Origin: Streptomyces sp. B3I8
Lineage (GTDB): Bacteria > Actinomycetota > Actinomycetes > Streptomycetales > Streptomycetaceae
DNA: 64,000 bases
Direction: 5' to 3'
Assembly (NCBI RefSeq): GCF_030816915.1
Contig: NZ_JAUSYN010000002.1
Span: forward strand, 3,671,501 to 3,735,500
The translations under genes were made by a program, and so were the position numbers. Under the pieces are notes generated by a model that saw only the letters and a list, made by a program, of their open reading frames with translations, was not told where the DNA came from and made no database searches. Shown here piece after piece: positions 50,324 through 57,860 of the stretch. How positions within the stretch are numbered: the stretch's first letter is position 1; every line of letters starts with the position of its first letter.

Positions 50324-51216
50324 GTCGCCACCGGGATGGAGCCGATGGCGGGGTGCGGGTCGTAGTCCGCGAGGTCGAAGTGCTCGGGGCGGAAGTCGTG
50401 GATGTCCGTCACCCGGCGTCCGCTGTCGTTGAGCGTGACCGTCGGCAGGCGGCGCGGCTCCCGGTCGAGCATGACCTTGACGCGGTCCACCTGGTCCGCG
50501 TAGACGTGCGCGTCCGAAAGGGTGTGGTAGTAGCGGGCGGCCGGAATGCCCGTGAGGTGTTCCAGCATTAGCAGCAGCGCCGCGTACTGGATCATGTTGG
50601 ACGGCACGCCGACCGGTACGTCGCCGGAGCGCTGGAACATGTGCAGGTGCAGTTGCCCGCCGAGGACGCGGACGTGGACCCAGCCGTGGCACGGAGAGAT
50701 CGTGGTCTTCGGGGTCTTTCCCTCGCCGCGCACCTGGTACTGCGGGATCCACGGGCTGACGAAGTGCGTGCGGTCGTGCGGGAGTTCCGTCAGCTGCTCG
50801 ACGAGGTGCTTGAACTGGTCGAAGCCGGGGCCCTCGGCGGTGGGGAAGTCGTGGAACGCCCCGCCGTACGATCCCGGGCCCAGGTCGCCCGGCGGCAGCC
50901 CGCGGCGGGACGTCTTGCCCTCGCTCGCCCACGGCCCCCACCAGTCGCAGCCGAACTCGGCGAGCGCGTCGAGGGTCCGGGCGCCGTTGATGAACGCGCA
51001 GAGTTCGCCGATGGGCTTGCGCCAGAAGCGGGCGAGGCTGCGCTCCGTGATGACGGGGAAGCCGTTCGCCAGGTCGAAGCTCATCGTCTGCTGCATGAGG
51101 GTCAGCGCGTCGGGACCCTGCCGGGTGGGCACGGGGATGCCGTGCTCCAGGATGGCGCCCAGAACCCTGCGGTACTGCTCGTCGGGCGCGCGGTCCGCGT
51201 ACGCACCGTATTCCAC
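50320..51216 (-). CDS. thyA: divergent thymidylate synthase (ThyA type)
   Basis: 298 residues from GTG 51216, chosen for the GAGGGG site 7 bp upstream; GTG 51243 is an alternative. Family motifs: LMQQTMSFDLANGFPVITER, ELCAFINGARTLDALAEFG, catalytic Cys in ISPCHGWVHVRVLGG near residue 174, QRSGDVPVGVPSNMIQY (Asn retained), and HVYADQVDRVKVML. Divergent points: the usual YGxQWR is SYGGAFHDF, and the FN of the substrate loop is SN. The retained Asn suggests dUMP, not dCMP, as substrate. Streptomyces normally use ThyX, so this gene looks like an accessory copy. It is followed by folA and a HIT gene. Confidence 0.9.
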   Translation of the reverse strand: MEYGAYADRAPDEQYRRVLGAILEHGIPVPTRQGPDALTLMQQTMSFDLANGFPVITERSLARFWRKPIGELCAFINGARTLDALAEFGCDWWGPWASEGKTSRRGLPPGDLGPGSYGGAFHDFPTAEGPGFDQFKHLVEQLTELPHDRTHFVSPWIPQYQVRGEGKTPKTTISPCHGWVHVRVLGGQLHLHMFQRSGDVPVGVPSNMIQYAALLLMLEHLTGIPAARYYHTLSDAHVYADQVDRVKVMLDREPRRLPTVTLNDSGRRVTDIHDFRPEHFDLADYDPHPAIGSIPVAT

Positions 51217-51550
51217 GGAATTGCCCCTCTTCGCGTTCTTCACGTGTCAGCTCGTCGTCCCGGTGGCCCCGGCCGCCCCAGACTACTGGGCCCCGGCGCA
51301 CCCGGAGCCGGACACCCGGCCTGTGACCTGCCGCGCATCCTGCCGCCGGGCATGTCCGGGTTGGCCCCGGAGAGGCGCGCCGTAGCTCCCGGACCGGGCT
51401 GTGCGCCCGGGAGTTGGGGCGTACGGTGGGGGCCGTTCGGACGTCCCGTGCGGGGCCGGGGTGCCGCCTGCGGAGGCGTCTCTTTCATGCCGTAACGTGG
51501 CTTTTGTCGTCAGGCAGGGACAGGTCTTGGGGAAGGGATCGCACGACTTG
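51217..51550. other. intergenic region between thyA and a small zinc-ribbon gene
   Basis: 334 bp divergent gap. I see no gene and no strong dyad. It should contain the thyA-operon promoter. Confidence 0.5.
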
Positions 51551-51709
51551 ATGGAGCGCACCGTCGTCCGTTGTGCCGAGGGGCACGTGTTCACCACCGT
51601 TTCGTTCCCGATGCAGCAGGCGGAGCGGCTCGGGCCCGGCCGGCTCGTCCGGTGCCCACGGTGTGCCCGGCTCCGCAGTGCGGTGCCGGTCACGGCGGAC
51701 AAGAGGTGA
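51551..51709 (+). CDS. small zinc-ribbon-like protein
   Basis: 52 residues from ATG 51551. Key residues are ERTVVRCAEGHVFTTVSFPM and then RLVRCPRCARLRSAVP: a CxxxH and a CPRC knuckle consistent with zinc binding. The sequence resembles short conserved Streptomyces proteins of the same size. An upstream TTG at 51526 is an alternative start. It ends 14 bp before a strong terminator. Function unknown. Confidence 0.65.
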   Translation: MERTVVRCAEGHVFTTVSFPMQQAERLGPGRLVRCPRCARLRSAVPVTADKR

Positions 51710-51723
51710 CGGAGTCGAGATGA

Positions 51724-51756
51724 GAGGGGCCCCCGGCGTGACGCCGGGGGCCCCTC
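51724..51756. terminator. bidirectional terminator between convergent genes
   Basis: A perfect 15-bp stem (51724-51738 with 51742-51756) with a 3-nt loop, followed by TTCG, separating the zinc-ribbon gene from the convergent Yip1 gene. Confidence 0.85.
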
Positions 51757-51776
51757 TTCGTCGGTGGTCCCGGCAC

Positions 51777-51820
51777 GTGCCGAGACCGGAGTCCCGCACC
51801 GTGCCGAGACCGGAGTCCCG
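51777..51820. repeat. two 20-bp direct repeats, 24-bp period
   Basis: The 20-mer GTGCCGAGACCGGAGTCCCG occurs at 51777 and 51801, and a third degenerate copy starts near 51825. They lie directly after the stop of the Yip1 gene. A period of 24 keeps frame, suggesting a former C-terminal extension. Confidence 0.85.
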
Positions 51821-51840
51821 GAACGCGCCGAGAACGCTGC

Positions 51841-52815
51841 TCAGAACGTGCCGAGCTTGACGATCGACAGGATCGCGGCAAGCTGGATCGCCGACGCGCC
51901 CAGCGCCCTCGGCCACGCCATGTCGTGCGAGCGGGAGACCATCAGGGTCAGCAGCGCTCCGGCCGCGACCCAGGTCACCCAGCCCAGGATCTGCACGAAC
52001 GAGGCGTCGCCGCCCGCGAACATCGCCACCAGCAGCCGGGGCAGGTCCGTGAGGGACATGATCAGCATGGAGAGCCCGACCGTCGGCTGCCACGCCCCGT
52101 TGCCGCCGAGCTGACGGGCCAGGGTGTGGGTGACCACGCCGAGGACGAACGAGCTGAGCACCATCGCCACGGCCGTCGTCAGGACGAGCGGCACGGCGCT
52201 GGACAGCGTGGCGTCGAGCACGTCCGAGCGCGCCTTGTCGAAGCCGAACACGGCGAGCAGGCCGTACAGGAAGGTGACGACGAGGGCCGGGCCCCACATC
52301 GTGTAGTCGCGCATCCGCAGGAAGGTCTGGTCGGGCGACAGCACGATGCCGCGCAGCAGGTCCTTCCACGGCAGCCGGGGGCCGGTCGGCGGGGCCGGTG
52401 CCTGGCCCGCGTGGTAGGTCTCGCCCTGGGTGTAGTGGTCCTCCCCGAGGGAGAAGGCCTGGGTGTGCCCCGGGTTGTTCGCCGCGTACGGGTCCGCGCC
52501 CGGGCCCTGGGCGTAACCGCCGTGCGGGTCGTCGCCGAAGTACTCCGGCTCGCCGTGGTCGGGGCCACCGGGGCCGCCCGCGCCGTACTGCTGCGGGGCG
52601 GCGCCGTAGGGCGGCCGCGGGCCGCCGCCGTACGGGTGCTGCCCGGGGCCGGAGCCGTACTGCGGCGCCCCGGCCTGCGGGTAGCCGTGGCCCGGGCCAC
52701 CGCTCGGCCCGCGCGGCGCCTGCGCCTGCGCCTGCTGTCCGTACGGGGCCTGCTGCCCTCGCGCCTGAGGTCCTCGGCCGTTCTGGCCGCCGCGTCCGAT
52801 CCTGAATCCAGCCAC
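51841..52815 (-). CDS. Yip1-family membrane protein with Gly/Pro/Tyr-rich N-terminus
   Basis: 324 residues from GTG 52815; an upstream ATG at 52896 is possible. The N-terminal ~125 residues are Gly/Gln/Pro/Tyr-rich and disordered. The Yip1 core starts LPWKDLLRGIVLSPDQTFLR, then five TM helices follow (PALVVTFLYGLLAVFGF; LSSAVPLVLTTAVAMVLSSF; QPTVGLSMLIMSLTDLPRL; FVQILGWVTWVAAGALLTL; ASAIQLAAILSIVKLGTF). Such proteins are linked with membrane traffic or envelope integrity. Molecular role is unclear. Confidence 0.85.
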   Translation of the reverse strand: MAGFRIGRGGQNGRGPQARGQQAPYGQQAQAQAPRGPSGGPGHGYPQAGAPQYGSGPGQHPYGGGPRPPYGAAPQQYGAGGPGGPDHGEPEYFGDDPHGGYAQGPGADPYAANNPGHTQAFSLGEDHYTQGETYHAGQAPAPPTGPRLPWKDLLRGIVLSPDQTFLRMRDYTMWGPALVVTFLYGLLAVFGFDKARSDVLDATLSSAVPLVLTTAVAMVLSSFVLGVVTHTLARQLGGNGAWQPTVGLSMLIMSLTDLPRLLVAMFAGGDASFVQILGWVTWVAAGALLTLMVSRSHDMAWPRALGASAIQLAAILSIVKLGTF

Positions 52816-53022
52816 GCCTTCGAACGTACCTGGTCCGCGGGCGCCGCGGGCCCGGCCCCCGTTCCCCGGGGCGGCTTTGCGTCCGAGCTGTGACATCCCC
52901 TAGGGGTGACCAACGGGCGGACCCGGAGCGGGAAATGGGGAAATCACCGGGATCACCGGGGGCAGCGGGGCACCGGGAGCAGTGGAGGGCTGCGAGCAGC
53001 CGGAGCGCCGGGGGCGCCGGGA

Positions 53023-54372
53023 CTACTGCAGGAACCCGTCCACCAGACCGGAGTCCGCCTTGAGGACGCCCGTCGTCGTGATGCCGGACGTCGTGCCCGA
53101 CAGGCGCAGCGAACCGTACATCCCGTCCACCCACAGGTCGGCGTGGCCGTCCCGGTCGGTGTCGCGCAGGCGGACGGTGCCGCCGAAGCTGTCGTCGGTC
53201 TCGAGACCGCCCGGCACGCCGGGGCTGTTGCGGGCGAACCACTGCGAGTTCTTGCCGGTGAGCCCCGGGGCCCCGCCGCGCAGCACATGCACCCCGCCCG
53301 CGTACTCGACGTCGCCGATCTTCTCCCCGTACACGCCGACGGCCAGGTCCTGGTAGCCGTCGCCGTTCACGTCGCCCGCCGACACACTGTCGCCGAACGC
53401 GTCGTCGTGCTCCGGGGAGCCCGCGACGCCGCTCGTGGACTGGGTGATGCGGGCGCTGGTGGAGGAGGGGCCCGTGGAGGAGCCGTACCAGACGGTGACG
53501 CGCCCCTTGTACCCGGACCAGCCGGGGGTGCCGACGGCCACGTCGCCGTAGCCGTCCTTGTCGAAGTCGGCGATGACGCCGTCGCCGCCGCCCTCGTCAC
53601 CGGAGTTGACCTGGAGGGACTTGCCGGGGGTGAGGGTCGTGCCGCCCTTGATGAACCAGGCGTCGGCGGTCTGCCTGCTCCCGGAGAACGCGGCGCCGAC
53701 GATGACGAGGTCGGTCCTGCCGTCGCGGTCGACCTTGCCCGCGATCAGATGGCTCGAGTCGAAGCCGGTCCTGTCCAGCGTCGTGACGGAGCCGGTGGTG
53801 CCGGAGCGGGTGATCGGGCCGCGGTAGACGTACGTCTTCCCGGCGTTGACGACCGCCAGGTCCTGCTTCCCGTCGCCGTTGAAGTCGCCGGTGGCGAGGT
53901 CGTCGCCCATGTAGCCGTACGACTGCTTCGGCGCCTTGTCGGGGAGCGTGGTGCCGCCCTTGAGGCCCTTCGGACCGCCCCACAGGACGGTCACGGCGCC
54001 CTGGTCCTTGCGGCCGTCGACGTCCTCGCCGCGGGCGGCCACCGCGAGGTCGCCGTAGCCGTCGCCGTCGAAGTCGGCGGCGGCGCGGATCTCGCCGAAC
54101 ATGTCGTCCGTCTCGTCGGCGCCGGGCACGCCGGTGCTCGACTGGTCGACGTACTGGGTCCTGGTGCCGGGACCGGTGGCCGTGCCGAAGGTGACGCGGA
54201 TGCCGCCGCCTTCGCTGTCGTACGAGGCGACGGCGTAGTCGCGGTAGCCGTCGCCGTCGAAGTCGTCGCCGTGCACGGCGGGCGCGGCGGAGGCGGGGGC
54301 GGTCAGGAGGAGCGGGGTGAGGAGGCCGGCGACCAGGGGAAGGGCCGGCAGGAGGGCGCGGGTGCGGCGCAC
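53023..54372 (-). CDS. secreted FG-GAP repeat protein 1 of 3
   Basis: 449 residues from GTG 54372 (GGGAG upstream). The signal peptide is RRTRALLPALPLVAGLLTPL, cleaved near APASA. It contains about seven integrin-type FG-GAP blades, each with a Ca2+ loop such as DFDGDGYGDLAV, DFNGDGKQDLAVV and DVNGDGYQDLAVG. The family forms a seven-bladed beta-propeller; no enzyme motif or cell-wall anchor is seen. It is the first of three adjacent paralogues on the minus strand and is likely involved in surface or matrix interaction. Confidence 0.9.
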   Translation of the reverse strand: MRRTRALLPALPLVAGLLTPLLLTAPASAAPAVHGDDFDGDGYRDYAVASYDSEGGGIRVTFGTATGPGTRTQYVDQSSTGVPGADETDDMFGEIRAAADFDGDGYGDLAVAARGEDVDGRKDQGAVTVLWGGPKGLKGGTTLPDKAPKQSYGYMGDDLATGDFNGDGKQDLAVVNAGKTYVYRGPITRSGTTGSVTTLDRTGFDSSHLIAGKVDRDGRTDLVIVGAAFSGSRQTADAWFIKGGTTLTPGKSLQVNSGDEGGGDGVIADFDKDGYGDVAVGTPGWSGYKGRVTVWYGSSTGPSSTSARITQSTSGVAGSPEHDDAFGDSVSAGDVNGDGYQDLAVGVYGEKIGDVEYAGGVHVLRGGAPGLTGKNSQWFARNSPGVPGGLETDDSFGGTVRLRDTDRDGHADLWVDGMYGSLRLSGTTSGITTTGVLKADSGLVDGFLQ

Positions 54373-54537
54373 GGGGGCTCCCGGAGAGAGGGGGGGTGGG
54401 ACACGGCGGCCGGGTCCGCGCACGCGTGGTGCGCGGACCCGGCCGCCGAAGGGGACCGGCTCGCCGGCCGGTGAGGTGCCGGACGGTGACGTGCGGTTAC
54501 GTCGAAGTGCGGTTATGAGGAAACCGGCCGACGGCGA

Positions 54538-56013
54538 TCAGTCGGCGAAGTTCGCCCCGAAGTCCGGCGTGCCCGTCGTCGAGACGCCGGCGGCGCTCGG
54601 GGAGAGCGAACGGCCGCCGGAGGTGACGATCTTCGAGCCGTTGGACGGGAGGTAGAGGACGGACCCGTTGCCCGCGTTCTCCCACGAACCGGCGATCAGG
54701 TCGGCGCGGCCGTCCCCGGTGACGTCGTCGAGCTTGACGTCGAGGCCGAGGGAGTCGTACTCCTCGTCGCTGCCCGGGACGCCCGCCGTGGACTGGGCGA
54801 AGTACTGCGTGCCGGAGGTGGTGTCCAGGCCGCTCGCCGAGCCGTACAGCACGGTGAGCGCGCCGGTGTCCTTGACGCCGCCCAGGTCCTCGCCGGGGGT
54901 GCCGACGACCAGGTCCTGGTAGCCGTCGCCGTTGATGTCGCCGAGGTCCAGCTCGGAGGCGAAACCGTCGCCCTTCTCCGAGCCGCCGGGGACGTTGCCG
55001 GTGTTCTGCGTGATCGTCGTGGTGCCGTCCGGGCCGGTGGACGAGCCGTAGGTGATGTTGGCCCGGCCGCCGTCCGAGGAGTCGGGGATCGCGACGCCGT
55101 CCGGCGTCTTGCTGTCCCAGTAGGCGCCGGTGACGATGTCGCCGTACCCGTCGCCGTTGACGTCGCCGATCGCGGTGATGACGCCGGGGCGCAGCTTCTT
55201 CGCGGCGGCGGTGCTCGGGCCGCTCGACGTGCCGGGCAGGTAGTAGTTGGCGTTCCAGCCGTACTCGCCGGTGGTCTCGAAGCCGTCCACGACGAGGTCG
55301 GTCTTCTTGTCGCCGTTGACGTCGCCCGCGGTGAGGTTGAGCGGGCCGGTGTCGCCGCCGGACTGGACGGGCGGCTTCACGGTGGTGCGGGCGGTGGCGG
55401 CCGCGCCGGAGGCGGTGATGCCGCCCTTGTAGACGTAGATGGTGCTGGAGGAGTTGGCGACGGCGAGGTCGTCGCGGCCGTCGCCGTCGAAGTCGCCCGC
55501 GGCGAGGTAGTTGCCCCACCGGTCGTGCGAGGAGACGGCCGGGTCGGGCACGGTGACGCCCTTGCCGGTGAGGCCGCTCGCCGAGCCCCACAGCACGGCG
55601 ACGGTGCCGCCGTTGACGTCGTCCCCGACCTTCTCGTGCGGGGTGCCGACGGCGAGGTCGTCGTAGCCGTCGTGGTTGAAGTCGCCGTAGGCGGTCTCCG
55701 AGCCGAAGGCGTCCTCGGCCTCGGAACCGCCGGGGACGCCGGCGCTGTTCTGGCTGAGCACGGACCGCTCGGCGGCGTCGACGCCGGTGGAGGTGCCGTA
55801 CAGGACGACGACCTGTCCGGCGTGCTTCAGGCCGGAGACGTACGCGCCGGCGGCGGAGAAGGCGACGTCGCCGATGCCGTCGCCGTTGAAGTCGGCCTGC
55901 GGGACGGTGGTGGAGTCGGCCGCCGTGGCGGTGGCCGCGCCGAAGGTGAGCAGAGTGCCCGTCAGGGCGGCCGCGGTGACCGTGGCGAGGAGGAGTCTGT
56001 GACGCTGCTGCAT
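54538..56013 (-). CDS. secreted FG-GAP repeat protein 2 of 3
   Basis: 491 residues from ATG 56013, chosen for the GGAG eight bases upstream (ATG 56031 alternative). The signal peptide is MQQRHRLLLATVTAAALTGT, with ATATAADS near the cleavage. Ca2+-type loops include DFNGDGIGDVAFS, DFNHDGYDDLAVG, DFDGDGRDDLAVA, DVNGDGYGDIVTG and DINGDGYQDLVVG. The C-terminus (GTPDFGANFAD) is nearly the same as that of the third paralogue (GTPLLGNNFAD), so the pair arose by duplication. Function unknown. Confidence 0.9.
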   Translation of the reverse strand: MQQRHRLLLATVTAAALTGTLLTFGAATATAADSTTVPQADFNGDGIGDVAFSAAGAYVSGLKHAGQVVVLYGTSTGVDAAERSVLSQNSAGVPGGSEAEDAFGSETAYGDFNHDGYDDLAVGTPHEKVGDDVNGGTVAVLWGSASGLTGKGVTVPDPAVSSHDRWGNYLAAGDFDGDGRDDLAVANSSSTIYVYKGGITASGAAATARTTVKPPVQSGGDTGPLNLTAGDVNGDKKTDLVVDGFETTGEYGWNANYYLPGTSSGPSTAAAKKLRPGVITAIGDVNGDGYGDIVTGAYWDSKTPDGVAIPDSSDGGRANITYGSSTGPDGTTTITQNTGNVPGGSEKGDGFASELDLGDINGDGYQDLVVGTPGEDLGGVKDTGALTVLYGSASGLDTTSGTQYFAQSTAGVPGSDEEYDSLGLDVKLDDVTGDGRADLIAGSWENAGNGSVLYLPSNGSKIVTSGGRSLSPSAAGVSTTGTPDFGANFAD

Positions 56014-56070
56014 GCGATTTCTCCAGGGCATGCGGGGGCACCCACGCGGGGCGCCCCCTTCGAATGGGGT

Positions 56071-56153
56071 GGTGAGGTACTCGACCGGGGTGGCGAGGCA
56101 CTCGACCGGGATGGTGAGGTGTGGGACCGGGACGGTCAGGTGCTCGACGGCGG
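56071..56153. repeat. four 21-bp degenerate tandem repeats
   Basis: Four GGTGAGG-like copies start at 56071, 56092, 56113 and 56134 (period 21). They lie in the gap between the second and third FG-GAP genes. The multiple of three hints at a former coding tract. Confidence 0.8.
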
Positions 56154-56155
56154 TG

Positions 56156-57604
56156 TCAGTCCGCGAAGTTGTTGCCGAGGAGCGGGGTGCCGGAGCCGGA
56201 GACGCCGACGGTGGAGGGGTAGATGCCGGACGGCGCCGTCAGGGAGCCGTCGCTGCCCGAACGCAGGGCGTACACCGCGCCGTTGTCGCCGTTCTCGCCG
56301 CTCGCGCCGATGACGACGTCGTCCAGGCCGTCGCCGTTGAGGTCGTCGACGTGGACGTCGGAGCCGAAGAAGTCGGCGTTCTCGTCGGAGTTGGGGACGC
56401 CGGGCGTGTCCTGGTCGATCATCCTCGCGCCGGTGCCGGTGATGCCGGAGCCGTCCGCGGCACCGTAGAGGATGGTGACCGCACCGGTGTCCGTGCCGCC
56501 GGTGAGGTTCTCGCCGGGGGAGCCGACGACCAGGTCGAGATGGCCGTCGCCGTTGATGTCGCCGAGGTCGAGTTCGGCGCCGAAGCTGTCGCCCGTCTCG
56601 CCGCCGCCGGGAACGCCCGCGGTGTCCTGGTCGAAGGACTGTACGTCGCCGTGGGCCGGGCCGTTCGCCGTGCCGTGGCCGATCAGGACGGCGCCGCCCT
56701 TGCGCGCGCCCGCGATGCCGTTGTCCCAGGCGATGCCGTAGACGATGTCGCCGTAGCCGTCGCCGTCGGTGTCGCCCACGTCGGTGACGAAGCCGGCGGG
56801 CAGCTTCTGGCTGGTGCCGGAGCGGACGCCCGAGGCGGAGCCGGGGAACCAGTAGTTGGCGTCGTAGCTGTCCGCGGAGTCGTACCCGTTGACGACCAGG
56901 TCCTCGATGCCGTCGCCGTTGGCGTCGCCCGAGTGCAGGTTGCGCAGGCCGTCGCCGTCGCCGCTCTGGATCGGCGGGGAGAGCGTGTAGTGGCCGCCGG
57001 TGGAGCCGGAACGCGTGAAGCCGCCGCGGTAGATGTCGACGGTGGCGGAGGTGGACGTGCCGAGCGCGAGGTCGACGTGGCCGTCGCCGTTGAGGTCGGC
57101 GGCCTCCAGGACGCCGCCGAACCGGTCGTGCTCGGTGGGGCGGGGGTCCTTGACGGTGGTGCCGCCGTGCAGGCCGGAGGCCGAGCCCCAGAGGATGACG
57201 GCGGTGCCGCCGTCGGTGTCACTGCCGACGTCCTCGCCGCCGGCGCCGGTCGCGAGGTCGTCGTAGCCGTCGCCGTCGAAGTCGCCCCAGGCGATGTCCG
57301 AGCCGAAGTAGTCCTCCGTCTCGGCGGCGCCGGGAACGCCGGGGCTGTTCTGGCTGATCGTGGTGTGCTCGCCGCCGCCGCCGTAGAGGACGACGATCTC
57401 GCCGGCGGCCTTCTTGCCGTCCACGTAGGCGCGGGTGGCGGTGGTGGCGACGTCACCGATGCCGTCGCCGTTGAAGTCGGCGTCCGCGGTGGTGCCGCCC
57501 GGGGTGGGGGCGGCGGTCGCGGTGGCGGCCGACAGAGTCAGCAGACCACCCGTCAGCGTGGCCGCGGCGGCCGTCGCGAGGGTGAGTCCGAGGCGCTTGT
57601 GCAT
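56156..57604 (-). CDS. secreted FG-GAP repeat protein 3 of 3
   Basis: 482 residues from ATG 57604 (GGAG upstream). The signal peptide is MHKRLGLTLATAAAATLTGG, cleaved near ATATAAPT. FG-GAP blades with Ca2+ loops include DFNGDGIGDVATT, DFDGDGYDDLATG, DLNGDGHVDLALG, DINGDGHLDLVVG and DLNGDGLDDVVIG. It is the closest relative of the second paralogue by N-terminal and C-terminal sequence. A 257-bp gap with a terminator separates it from the Fe-S oxidoreductase gene, so this cluster has its own promoter. Ligand unknown. Confidence 0.9.
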   Translation of the reverse strand: MHKRLGLTLATAAAATLTGGLLTLSAATATAAPTPGGTTADADFNGDGIGDVATTATRAYVDGKKAAGEIVVLYGGGGEHTTISQNSPGVPGAAETEDYFGSDIAWGDFDGDGYDDLATGAGGEDVGSDTDGGTAVILWGSASGLHGGTTVKDPRPTEHDRFGGVLEAADLNGDGHVDLALGTSTSATVDIYRGGFTRSGSTGGHYTLSPPIQSGDGDGLRNLHSGDANGDGIEDLVVNGYDSADSYDANYWFPGSASGVRSGTSQKLPAGFVTDVGDTDGDGYGDIVYGIAWDNGIAGARKGGAVLIGHGTANGPAHGDVQSFDQDTAGVPGGGETGDSFGAELDLGDINGDGHLDLVVGSPGENLTGGTDTGAVTILYGAADGSGITGTGARMIDQDTPGVPNSDENADFFGSDVHVDDLNGDGLDDVVIGASGENGDNGAVYALRSGSDGSLTAPSGIYPSTVGVSGSGTPLLGNNFAD

Positions 57605-57806
57605 GCGGGATTCTCCTGAGCATGCGGGACGCCCGCGCGGGCGCCCACGTGAATGGGGTGCCGTATCGCCCGGGTTCGCCTGAGGTTGTCCTCGGCGTCA
57701 CCCGGGGTTCGGCGATCAAGAGACCGGCGAGGGGGTGTGAGGGTTGTACGCGTGTTCGGAAAAGTTGTGGTGACGTCCGCTCCTGGGGTGGCGGAGCCGC
57801 ATATGG

Positions 57807-57843
57807 CACAGCCCCGCACCCCTTCACGGGGCGCGGGGCTGTG
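57807..57843 (-). terminator. terminator of Fe-S oxidoreductase gene
   Basis: Arms CACAGCCCCGC and GCGGGGCTGTG plus an inner CCCC/GGGG, with one unpaired A/C position, lie just past the stop at 57861. It belongs to the common Streptomyces CCCCGCGCCCC-type hairpin family. Confidence 0.8.
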
Positions 57844-57860
57844 TTCGCAGAGAGGGGGCG

